From Dipteronia dyeriana (lineage: Eukaryota > Streptophyta > Magnoliopsida > Sapindales > Sapindaceae), in assembly GCA_032871835.1 (NCBI GenBank), contig CM065295.1, forward strand, positions 86,979,819 through 87,043,818: a DNA stretch of 64,000 nt. Direction: 5' to 3'. The notes beneath the pieces were generated by a model. The model was not told the DNA's origin and made no database searches. It saw only the letters and a list, made by a program, of their open reading frames with translations. Shown here one piece after another: positions 35,851 to 47,182 of this stretch. Every line of letters starts with the position of its first letter. Position 1 is the stretch's first letter. Made by a program: the position numbers and the translations under genes.

Positions 35851-36256
35851 TTGTTTTGCTTTGAATCACTACAATATATGTGTTTGTGTGTATATATGTA
35901 TATATGAACAGACTACACTGATACAGTGTTTTGAATTTGACTAGGACCACAACAAAAAGAGATAGAGATAGAGGCTTGTGTTGTTTGTGCTTGATATGTT
36001 TTAATGAGGGGACAGCGTATGCTCGTTAATGGTGTAAGAGAGAGGGAGAGGAGAGAGAGAGTGTATTGGGATCTGCAACACAAAACTTTCTGTACCACAC
36101 TGTGTAACATGCACAGGGTTTACAGACAGAGAAATAGAAACAAGCAAAAGCATAGAATTAGATAAGAGAGAGAGGTTTATAGAGAAATAGAGAGATGGTT
36201 TTCAAGTTTTGTTTTTTGTTTTCTAATTTCAAAGTCTTTCAGAGAGAGAGATAAAA
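35851..36256 (-). promoter_or_regulatory. KNAT7 5' leader and GA-rich proximal promoter
   Basis: On the minus strand the region upstream of the ATG is dense in CT/GA tracts (36030-36066, 36163-36200, 36236-36252), possible binding sites for BPC-type GAGA factors, which are known to act on other KNOX genes (inference). A CTATAAA box at 36176-36182 could set a start near 36145, giving a leader of about 300 bases. That leader would contain a 65-codon upstream ORF, 36110-35913. Confidence 0.42.
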
Positions 36257-36766
36257 AAAAAACTGTGGAATCATTACTATGAAAGGAGGTTGGAAGAGAG
36301 GTCAGATAAAGAAAGCAAAATCACATATAAAAGCTGCTGCTATACATAATCTGACATTTTTTCTTTTCTTTTATTATTATCATTACCTTTTTCTGTTTCT
36401 GTTTCTGTTTCTGTGTTTGATTTATCATGATCGTAGGTAAATGGATTTGATTGATTTGATTTGATTTTGATTAGTTGCGTAATTAATCTTCAAGTTATCT
36501 GTAAAAGAATTGGATTAGGTGTGTCTGATTAATAAGTAATTATTTTATGTTATCAAGAAGAATTTAATGTTTCTTTGATATAATTTTTTAATTCAACTAA
36601 TCTTCATGTACTGATTTGTCACACCCACCATGTTGTTGGTTTGTTTATAATAAGTATTATCCAAATATTATTATTATCAAAGTAGTTCATATATATATAT
36701 ATATATATATATTATCTTTTAATAGAAATGGTTGTACACCTCTCTTCCGTACCAAATAATCAGGAG

Positions 36767-37399
36767 TAGGTGTGCATATGATTTGGTTCCATTCGGTTTT
36801 GACCAAAAACATCTTGAACCGATATATATTCGGTTTTACAAAATGTGAATCGGTTTGAACCGTTTGAATTTGAAAACCGAATTGAACCGAACACATTTAT
36901 CTCGGTTCGGTTCAATTCGGTTTTGGACTTAATGGGCTTTAAAGGTTTTTTAATTTTTTAGGTTTTTAAGTTGCATTTTTGGCATTTAGCCTTAAACTTT
37001 TTAAAGAAAGTATAATATGTAAAAATTAATTTAAACAAAATACAATCCAATTTTGAATCCGAATCTAAAATTTCAATTATATTCTGTCTACATACTCAAT
37101 CAAAATATAAAATCATCATAACTTCTATAAATAGAAGTAAAAAAAAATAGTATATATATGTAGTCCAAAAATAAAACATTATCAATAAACAATTCGTAAT
37201 AAAATTGAACCTTACAAAATAATTAATTAAGACAATTCGGTTTATTCAGTACAGTTCGGTTTTGTATGTCCAAAACCGAAACCGAACCGAATTCAATTCG
37301 GTTTTTAAATTTCAAATCGGTTTGAACCGAACCAAACACCCTTTTTCTGTTCGGTTCGGTTTGGTTCGACTTCGATTTCGTTTTTTATGCCCTCCCCTA
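36767..37399. mobile_element. hAT-like non-autonomous element (633 bp)
   Basis: The left end is TAGGTGTGCAT and the right end reversed is TAGGGGAGGGCAT. The flanks ATCAGGAG (36759-36766) and GTCAAGGG (37400-37407) agree at five of eight positions, all differences being transitions. Both subterminal zones (36780-36925 and 37235-37380) carry many CGGTT/AACCG words. The flanking DNA on both sides resembles the uninterrupted sequence at 41165-41240, which acts as a related empty site and supports the boundaries. Confidence 0.68.
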
Positions 37400-38508
37400 G
37401 TCAAGGGTTAGAGTTCCATCATGTATATTTTTCAAATATATAAAAAAAAGTTTTCTTCCGGTTTACAGGAGCAGACATCTTTTCATTGTAAGAGTTGTAC
37501 TTCAAATATAACTTCAAAAATACTCTTAAAACACACTAAAAAAAATAAGGGGTTGTGTGTTTTTTTTTTCAGTGGTCAAATAACTTAAAATAAAAAAGTA
37601 ACAAATCTTCCGAAAGAAAATATATTTCCAAATTTATTATAATTTTATATTATATAAATTTATTTCTTTTAATCTATTACTTATGATAAACTTTTTTAAA
37701 AAATAATATTAATTACAATATCACTTTTAACACCTTTGATGAACCTTCGATTCTTTTTTTATTTTTTTTGGTAAAATCAAAATCATTTCTAAATCATTAT
37801 TTATTGTTTAAAAATAATTATTTATCATATCTTAATCATGAATAATATCTTATCATTATTACATAAAATGGTTTAGGATTTGTTAAATTAATTGTATCTA
37901 GTTGTTCATATCATATAAAATGAAAATATATAATAATTAATAGTGACAATGGTATAAATGTTAAATTGCTTATTTTTAAACTATTTTATCTTTAAAAACA
38001 AACAAGTTGGCATTCTATTCGGACTTCAGAGGTGATAAAAATAAAAAATAAATATATCATTCAGGTTATGATTTTAGTCACTATTCAGTCTCCTGTAAAA
38101 TTCACGATTGTTCATTCTTTAGATAAAAAAAAAACAACCACTTAGTCTCACACTCTTTTTTCCGAGACTTATTTTAGTGTTTCTGATACTTATTTTGGTA
38201 TTTTCGAGACTTATTTTTATGTTTTTAGATTTATTTTGATGTTTTTGATACTTATTATTTATATTTACAATTTTTGAGATTTATTAGACAACAATGAAAT
38301 TTTCCGATAGAGGTCAGTTTCGACCTCTATTGGTCTTCCATCATTGGAGGTTTTAGAGACAAAATAAAACCTAAAAATGGCAAAAAGGTCAGAAAAGTAA
38401 GAGACGGGGGTATGTTAGTCTATTGGTGTCATTTAAAGTTAACTTGTTAAACTAGTAATAGTTTTAAAATTCAACATAAAAGAGTGTTATTTCCCCCTAT
38501 TTCCATTA

Positions 38509-38551
<43 letters not shown>

Positions 38552-38786
38552 ATTATCAAAGACTATCGAGACTTCTCTGTAATTATATATAATCCTTTTA
38601 TTTTGGAGTATCACATTTGCTCCTTAAATTCCAAAGTATGAGGAAACATCCCCTTGGTGGGAGTCCTATTATTATCAAAGACTATAAAGACTTCTCTTTA
38701 ATTATATAATCATTCTATTTTTCAGTCTCACATTTGCTTCTTAAATTCCAAAGTATGAGGGAACATCCCTTTGGTTGGAGTTGTAT
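38552..38786. repeat. 119-bp tandem duplication next to an (ATT)n tract
   Basis: The copies start ATTATCAAAGACTAT at 38552 and 38671. Both contain CTTAAATTCCAAAGTATGAGG and ACATCCC, with about ten to fifteen differences between them. Confidence 0.85.
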
Positions 38787-41164
38787 TTTAGATCATTACT
38801 TGTCACGGTTTATTTCATCAGTCATATCGGACCTTTTAACCCAATTGTTGTTAGAATTCAAAAAAAAAAAAAAATCATATTCTATTACGTCTGGATGTCC
38901 TTTAACAAAAACATTATTAGAAAAATTAAGAAAAAAAGAATGTCATTTGTTCATAAATTTTTTGTGTGCAAAGTTTTTTTTTTTTTTTTTTTTACAAATA
39001 AAAATTAATTGGTACACTTCATTTATATTAAAATGTTATAAGAATATGACTCTTCATTTAAATTATTCTTTTAAGCTCATGTTAAATCGCTTTGATGATA
39101 TGTAAGTAAGAAATATATTTGACCAACTGAGGTAGTTTGGGTCCTTTGGGATCAAAAAAGGGTAATATATCTAAGTGGTAGTGTGGTACAACCTTACTTT
39201 ATAGGATATCAAGTCTACATCCAACTGCCAAAAAAATATGTGCATCTATCCATTTTCAAGAACAAATCACATTATTTTTTGTTTAGAAGTGTTATATCCA
39301 CATCAATCTTTATCATACTCTATAGCAATCATAAGAAAACATATGGCACCATGTCCAAACTGATTTTTTGATAAATACATAATGTTGAGATTTTCTTTTC
39401 ATAAAGCCAACATTAGGATTCTCTTAGGTATTTTTTCTTGATTATTTTTTAATGTTTACTAATTTTAAAATATGCAAGAAAACGCATCAAACGACGTGTG
39501 TACCATAGTGACTGTTAGTTAATTTAGATAGTCGGATCTATTAATGTTATACAGAAATATGTTTGAAAACCCCACCCCAAATTATACAAATTCAGTTCAT
39601 ATTCAAACTGCACTATAAAATATAAATACACACATGTATTGTAATATATAAGTGGACAGATGTACATCAATTTTATATAAAAAAATTAATTTTGTTTTTC
39701 TAATGAAAATTGAAAAAAAAAATAACCATTTTTTTTTAACTTAACAGTTGTTTTACTTATTAATTTTAATAGTATGTTTAATTAATATATTTTTTAATTA
39801 GTTTTTTGTTGTTGTAATTATATCGGTGATGAACGGTCAATTTAAATTTAGTTAGAGGATTTAATCGGTAAAATAGTCATTTTTTCATACAAATATAAAC
39901 TTCAAATTTAAATTGGGGTATTAAAGTTATTTCAAACCTTACATTAAAGTCAAACGTTTAAATTAACGGTCAACGATGAACTATTTGATATTTATACAAA
40001 TTATAAAAAAGTCTAAGACATATTTGATAATTTCCCCTTTTAAATTTCATTTGAACATACCCTTTAAAAAAATCATTTAAAAAACATGCTTAATTTTTCT
40101 TGCAATTTCTAGAAGACAGTATTGTTGCATTGTTGTGAAATTTTGATATTTGGTAGCTACAACAAAAACCATGTATCTTCAAAAAAAAAAAAAATATTGC
40201 TTTCATTTAAAGAAAAAAAAAAGAGTATACTCAAGTTTACAATAAAAAATACGTTTGGTGAAAATAATGAAGAATATACTTGTTAAAGAACATTAAAATA
40301 AATTAATGTTATTCCACATAGGCAATCAATTGAATCTTCCACCAAAAAAAAAAAAAGGCATTTAGCAATACCAAATTTAAATAATAATTTTTACCAAAAC
40401 AACTTATATAATAATTATTTAATTAGCGTAATGTAAATGTTGTTTGGCTTTGTTTTTTAATCTCTATGTTTATTTTAATGTCGGGAAAATATTATAAGGT
40501 GACCCGTTTGTTATGGACATGAAAGACAGACCACCAACTGTGTGGATTCTGTTGACGTGGTATTCTGTCATACGTCATGGCCCCACTTTCTTATCATCAA
40601 CTGAATTCAAGTGTTCAACAATCTCTCACAGTGTACTTTCACTTCTCTAATTAATTATTAAATAATAATTATGATAATGATAACAATACATTTTTTTAAA
40701 AAGAAAATTTGTTTATATTTATTACTTTAATTCATGCATCTTCAAAAAATAAAAATAAAAATAAAATAATTATAATTCTTTATTAACTTTTTCAATACTT
40801 GACATTTTTACGAACACTTTGATATTTTTAAATAATAATTGTAACTTATGCATTTAAATTCAATTGAAGTATACAATTTAAATTCTTTCAAAAAAAAAGT
40901 ATACAAATTTTTTTAATATTATTTATATAATTATCATGCATGTTAGGTATATTGGTTTTATTCGAATTAAAGGATAAGACTAATGGATGGTTTTTGGCTT
41001 ATAATCTAATTTATTTGACCTATTTAATTGACATGTTAGGTGTATAGAAGTTGGCTAGTCTTTACCTAATTTATTTGTGATTTTCCATAATGTCTGTTAA
41101 TAATTAATTTGAAATAAAATAAATGACTCATCATCGATTATATTATACTAATCTTTTCTATAAA

Positions 41165-41240
41165 GATGGTAGCGTACTTCCCTTCCATACCAGGTGATCA
41201 GAAATTCGAGTTCCATTATACGTATTTTATAAACATGTGT
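41165..41240 (+). repeat. SINE-like segment with tRNA-like boxes
   Basis: GATGGTAGCGTACTTCCCTT and, 33 bases on, AATTCGAGTTCC resemble tRNA-derived box A and box B of plant SINEs. Sequence related to it flanks the hAT-like element at 36767-37399. It is short and diverged, so the class is uncertain. Confidence 0.4.
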
Positions 41241-42089
41241 GAGAAGCAGCGGTGAAGCCGAGACTTATCATCCAGGTGGGCTAAATTAACTATAATTTTT
41301 TTATATATAACACCTACGGTGCAACGACTCAAATCCGAGACATTGTCATGCTAAATTAACGTAATTTTCTTCTCAAGCCACACTGGACAGCTACAAAGTT
41401 TTTTAAAGCAAACCTAAAGGGAAAAAAAAATAAGCGGAAATAAACTTAAATACTTGTTCGGACAAACAAACGAAGTAAGGAATTCAAAATTTGTTTCATT
41501 TATCCATGAAAGGAAAAAAATGGAGAGAAAAAAATTAAACTTTAATTTGTTCGAGTGTCAATAAAATATTGAGTATATCACTCTAATTAATGAGATTATC
41601 TCAATTAAATTAAATCATAAACTATATTATTTGTATGAGTTATAAAGCAACCTTAATATTCAAATCGTCTTTCATTTGTATTTTTACCTTCTTTTTTTTT
41701 AAACAAATCATTAATTAATTTTATTTTTTTAAAAAAACCTAGCCTAAAGCTCACGCTAGAATGCATGTACCTCCGCTCTCGGTGAAGAGCTTTCTTCTGA
41801 TTGATTGGAGTAATTATCCATACAACACGTAAATTGTTTGATCTAATCTAAACTTATTTCCAAACTTTTACAAAAAAAACAAAAAAAGTCCAACAATTCC
41901 TAGGCCAAGTTAAAAATAACAATAAATAAATAAATTGTTCGGTCACTATATTTAAGAAGGGCTTGAAAATTTAATAGCACTATTTAAAAAGTGAGTTTTA
42001 AGACTATCACCAACTTAATAACTTAAATTTCAATAGCATTTAAATTGTAGATCCGATAAAAATACCCTTAAAGCACAATCATAAAATTA

Positions 42090-42494
42090 AGTCCTGTATT
42101 TTTTGTTTCGAGACTTATTTTCTAATTTTCAAGACTTGCTTGTAGTTTCCAAGACTTATTATGTATATTTACAATTTCCGAGACTTGTTGGGATTTTTTT
42201 TTAAAAAAAAAATCCAAGACTTATTGGATGAAAATGAAAATTTTCATTTTGTGTGTGTTCATCTTCTCTATAGAGACCTCCATTGGAGGCCGATTTTGAC
42301 CTCCATCCATTGGAGGACGATTTCAACTTCCATCCAAGGACCTCCATTGATCTTCCATAAATTGAGGTTTTTGGAAGAAAAAAAAAAACCTAAAAATGGT
42401 AAAAACGTAATAAAAGGAGATAAGGGTGTTTTTTTGTATCATTTAAACTTAACTTATTAAACTAATGATATTCTTAAAATTTAATATAAAAAAG
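42090..42494. repeat. Dispersed ~400-bp repeat, second copy
   Basis: It shares ordered words with 38100-38480 on the same strand: CGAGACTTATTTT, TATATTTACAATTT, GACCTC..CATTGGAGG, ACCTAAAAATGG, CATTTAAA.TTAACTT.TTAAACTA. The shared sequence continues on the far side of the hAT-like element (AGAGTGTTA at 43093), so the element interrupts this copy. Confidence 0.75.
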
Positions 42495-43084
42495 TAGGAA
42501 TGAGCGTGGGGGGCCATTGGGGCAGTGGAAGGTCCCCCCACCTCCACCTCCACCCCCATTCCTAAAACCTCCCCCCACCCTCACCTCCAAATCCCATTCG
42601 GGGAAAGTGGGGATAGGGTGTTTGTGGGGTTGTCCCCTATTTTTCCCATTTTTAATCCTAATATTTTTCAATTTGAAATCTAAATTTCGAAATTTGATCA
42701 TTTCAATCATTCGATTCATCTTGTTTCGATATTCAATCTAATAAATAATCTAAAATATATAACCAACTTAATTTAATCCAAAGTTAATACAAATAACTAT
42801 AGTAATAGAGTAATAGAGTATGTAAAAATGGAGAAAATTGGTAAAGAGTAAATGAGTAATAAAGTTAATTTTATTTTAAAAAAATAAAAGTAAGTATATA
42901 TGGGGAAATGGGGCCCCATCCCCATTAAGGGAAATGAAGGAGTCCCCGACCCTATCACCTTTACCATTTAGATTTTGGGAGCAAAATTCGCCCCACCCCC
43001 AAACCCCATTTGAGGGAAAAATTACCACCAAATGGGGGTGGGCCTTGTCAGGGTAGGGTCTCATGGGGGAAATGTCTATACCTA
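42495..43084. mobile_element. hAT-like non-autonomous element (590 bp) rich in G/C runs
   Basis: It starts TAGGAATGAGCGTGGGG, and its right end reversed reads TAGGTATAGACATTTCCCC. Direct repeats ATAAAAAAG and ATAAAAAG flank it. Subterminal zones at 42504-42640 and 42900-43070 are full of GGGG/CCCC words. The paralogous copy at 38470-38495 lacks the insertion, which confirms both ends. Open frames here (Pro-rich or Gly-rich) are products of the C/G runs and are not genes. Confidence 0.78.
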
Positions 43085-43092
43085 ATAAAAAG

Positions 43093-46000
43093 AGTGTTAG
43101 GTCTTCCCATTTCTACTATTTCATAATGTTTTTTTTTTGTTCGGAAGGAGAGAATGTTTTACGTGTTAATTCATTTAACATTTCATATGAACTGTCACTA
43201 AATAAATCATAAAAGTTAAATTCATGTAACAAAATTAAATCATACGATTGATATACGTTTTTGTTATTAAAATTCAACTAGTCTTGGTTGTATTACAAAA
43301 CAAATCAATACTTTACTTTGAACTCCAATGAATTTTGATAATTAAAATAATGAAATATTCTAATAAAAAAAAGTTCGAATTTTTTTTAACGTAATTAAAC
43401 TATTTAGTGTGTGTCCTTATTTGTTGTTTAGAAAATGAAGCATTAAAAAAGAGCGCCAAACATAACAAAAATAAATTAATAGTTTATAGTTCTCGAAAGA
43501 AAAATTCAAATTTTTTAAAATTTATTTCGTTATTCTTATCAATTATATATATATATATATATATATAAAAGAAAGATTCAATTTTTTTTAGATTTATTTC
43601 GTTATTCTTATCAATTATATATATATCATCAAAATTCATTTACTCATTTATTATTAGTTGATTAAAAATATATGAAGAACCATGAGATAGTTGCCTCGGT
43701 GGTTCAAGGCTTGGGATAAAACCCAAGTCCTTGGTTATAGTACTCTTGGCAATTATATTTTGGTTAGCCATCAAGTCACTAGCTTAATTAGTGGAAGGAC
43801 GAGCTTGGGACATAAGTAATTCTCAAGTCAGCAGTTTGGATCTTATTCAGATAAAGATGGGTTCTGATTTACCCGCTTACATCTTCGTGTGGTTAGGGGT
43901 GTGGGTCGAGGTTTTCCATCTATTCTACTCCACAACAATCAACAAATTGGCCGTCAGACCTGTTTACTAATCATGGGTGTGTCATGCAGTTCGGAAAGAC
44001 AGACGAATAGATGTCTGGACGAAATCCGAGATCCTTGATATATATATATATATATATATATATCAGAACGGATCGGGAGACACAATTTTTGATACAATAT
44101 TTAACACGATTTTTCAACCATTAAATTTATGAGATTTGGACGGCTTAGATTTATTACATTGATATTTATTTTAATTCCTTCTCATTTATCTTTTCATTAA
44201 TTCATTTTCTTTTCTCTCTTATCTTTCAGAGATTCACTTTCCTAATTAATATCTGATTAATATTTTCTATGTTAATTTAAATTTGCTCTCCCGGTCTTGC
44301 CTTTTTTTTTTACTCTTCAACTTTAATTTTTCTTCTTTCTCAACATGTTTTTCTCTTCTCTTTAAATACTCGCATTAAAAAAAAATGCACATCTCCAATA
44401 AATTCACATGGTACATCTCCGATATGTGTATATTTTTTATCGTCAATTTCTTTCACTTATTTTTTTATATAAAAATCAATTAATCATAAGAAGTATATTT
44501 TCTAGCATTTATTTGTGTTACATATTCTAAGAATATACTGTCTAAGAATACACGGTTGCAGCAGTGAGTCAATGTTTTGATATTCAAAATAAATAAATAA
44601 TGATGTTTTAATTGGTAGAAGTTGCTTTAGTTAAGTTTTGTCTAAACTTCTGTTCTATTAACAAATTTCAAGTATCAATATTCATTCACTATGTGCATTA
44701 ATCTAGATAGTCTCATCAAACTAATTTTTTGTTTGTTACAAATCTTTAGCTGTAAGTAATCATTTTAGTGTAGTATTAGCAATTTTTCATGACTCTTTTC
44801 TCTCGTGCTTCACTGATTTACGTAGGTAAGTTAGACTTTTTTTTTAACACAAGTTAGACCTAGTGAGAAAGAAGAGAAATTAACATCGAAGCATAAAAAA
44901 AAACGTAAATACTTGAAAAGGAAATATAAATTGAAGTAGGAAATATTAATTATATATTATTTAGAAAAGTGAATCTATGAATGAGGAAAGAGGAAAGAGG
45001 AGGGAGGAGAGAGAAAAAGAAGAGAAATTAACATCGAAGCATAAAAAAAAACGTAAATACTTGAAAAGGAAATATAAATTGAAGTAGGAAATATTAATTA
45101 TATATTATTTAGAAAAGTGAATCTATGAATGAGGAAAGAGGAAAGAGGAGGGAGGAGAGAGAAAAAGAAAAGAAATTAATAAAAAGATAAAATGAGGAGG
45201 AAATAAAATTTTTAAAATCACTGTAATAAATTTATATATTATTTGTAGGACTTAAATTCAGACAAACAAAAATCGAATAATAGATAGTTATTAATCACTT
45301 TAGTTTCAACAGTACAATATAGTGTCTTGTCTAATATCGACAATATCTTACCTTCATCCTATTAGTTTGGGTTTGACATGTATTGTGAGCGAAGTAATAA
45401 AATTCCACCGACATGGGGTAGGTGGTTAACCTTCCTTAGAGGAGAGTCTGGGACTCCGGCATAAGATAGGAAGTAGTATATCGGTGGTATTAGTCTAGTT
45501 TTATTTCCGGTATATATTACAACACTATACCACTCATCTAATCAAATCTAAAATTGAATGAAAAGTGGTTAGTATGCGCAGCAGTGGAAAATAAAAAAAT
45601 AAGAGTAAAGAAAAAGGAGACGTGATGTAGAAGAAAGAGGTAGCTTCGTGTGTCGTCGGAGGTAGGGTCAGCCGTCACCGTCACAGCTGTAGCGTTGTCG
45701 CATTCCTAAACCTAAAGATGGCGACACCACCCCCTCGGGCTCTACCCCTTTCTGTGGTCCCCACTCCCAAACTGATAGATCAACAGTTCTTGTAAGACCC
45801 ACTTCATACGTTATTATTGACTTATTGTCGCTTTCAACTTTCACCACACCACCTCTCCTTCTTTTCCTTTTCTTCTCTCTGCCCTTATTTTTTTTCTTTC
45901 CTTTCTGCTTTTTTTTTTTAAAAAAAATTTCTACGTCCATATACATACAACTATACCAGAGATTCTCTTGATTAATTAAATAGAAAAAACAAGAGAGAAG

Positions 46001-47096
46001 AAGGGGGGTGTGAGTGTCGGTGCTGAGTCATCGAAATCCAGCGTGGTTGGTTGGTTGTAATATTGCAGGCCCAGAAAAGAAAAAGAAATAGGGGTTTGTG
46101 TTTTTGATCAGGAGCCGCATAGTATGAGTAAACAGTGAAAACTTTTAACACTGTTTCAGACTCTATAGTCTATATATAGGATGACAGTGTACAGTGATTT
46201 AAGAAGCCGTAGGGTGACAGACACACACTTTTTAACTAGAAAACACCAAACGGAATAAGACAGATGCTATACTACAATCACCTGACTTTTTCTCGTTTCT
46301 CAACTTTGTCATCATGCTAATCTATTCTTTTATCACCCACGTTTCCAAGAACCTGAGAGTGTCGAGCATTCAAATTGAAGAATAATTAAACGGCCACCAG
46401 GCAATTAAAGATCCAATCAAAGACAAAGATACATACAAATATTCTGGACAAAAATGAGATTCATCCTTTCTTTTAATTTACATATTAATATTGGATCAAA
46501 GCAAGCAACCAGTAACACCAATAGCCAACTTCAAATCAAACGTGTGATATTGGGAAAAATCTTAGACGCATCAGGGATACATCTTCCGCTGTGATCCTAT
46601 CACAAAACAGATTCCGTAACATGGGACAATCGCAACCCTACAACCACAACGGAAGATACATAACCTAAACATCAAATTATCTTGGAAACGGGTGCATCTC
46701 ATTAAATGGGCTCATTTTTATGTGGCCCAAATCTGAAATTGGACGATATTTTTTCTGTACTCGGATAGCAAGTCTATAGAGTATAGACCCAGCCAGCTCC
46801 ATCACTGTGTTTGGAAGTTGTAACTCTGATAGAACAAAGAAACCAATCAACCCACCTTTTCTTTTCAATTCGTTATTTGCAATCAACATGATTCAGTGTA
46901 CATTTTCAACAATCGGCATGACTTTCTATGACTAATGAGTTTGCAAGCGAAATAATGTTTCTTCAAGACTATTCATAAAATGCTTACATTGGCAAATGAA
47001 AGCTGCTAATTGCAAAGGGCCTAGAAAATGTAGCACTATATACTTCCTTTTTACAGTCAAAAACTAGATCAAAAGTCAAAGTTATGGTAAACGAGG
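43093..47096. other. Intergenic DNA, no gene seen
   Basis: AT-rich, with a possible SINE-like run near 43687-43930 (GCCTCGGTGGTTCAAGG, then GGTTAGGGGTGTGGG), a (TA)n tract at 44037 and a 148-bp tandem duplication at 44871-45166. A more GC-balanced, CT/GA-rich patch at 45640-46060 might be a promoter or leader, but no downstream coding exon could be tied to it. Confidence 0.45.
44871..45166. repeat. 148-bp tandem duplication, near-identical copies
   Basis: Copies begin GAAGAGAAATTAACATCGAAG at 44871 and 45019 and run through GAATCTATGAATGAGGAAAGA and a GGAGGGAGGAGAGAG purine run. I see essentially no difference between the copies, which points to a recent event or to an assembly duplication. 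Confidence 0.92.
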
Positions 47097-47102
47097 TTTA
47101 TT
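47097..47102 (-). terminator. Candidate polyadenylation signal for the MINDY gene
   Basis: AATAAA on the minus strand, about 80 bases past the stop codon at 47183. It is the nearest canonical signal. Confidence 0.45.
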
Positions 47103-47182
47103 AATGTCGCTGAATATACCACGAGGGCCGAGAACACAAATCATTTACAGCACAAACATCCAATTAGCCTCAACACTGGAAT

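Larger units (their letters stand above)
37408..42089. other. AT-rich intergenic DNA with dispersed repeats
   Basis: No gene seen. It holds one copy of a dispersed ~400-bp repeat (about 38100-38480, second copy near 42090-42494), an (ATT)n tract (38508-38550), a 119-bp tandem duplication (38552-38786), and a SINE-like segment near 41165. Open frames such as 38734-39105 fall in the duplicated, poly-A-containing DNA and have no protein character. Confidence 0.55.

Noticed and set aside
42474..42741. Pro-rich and Gly-rich open frames on both strands
   Set aside because: They come from C/G runs in the subterminal part of a hAT-like element.
43687..43930. Possible tRNA gene from TGCCTCGGTGGTTCAAGG-like text
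   Set aside because: It cannot be folded into a full cloverleaf; at best a SINE remnant.
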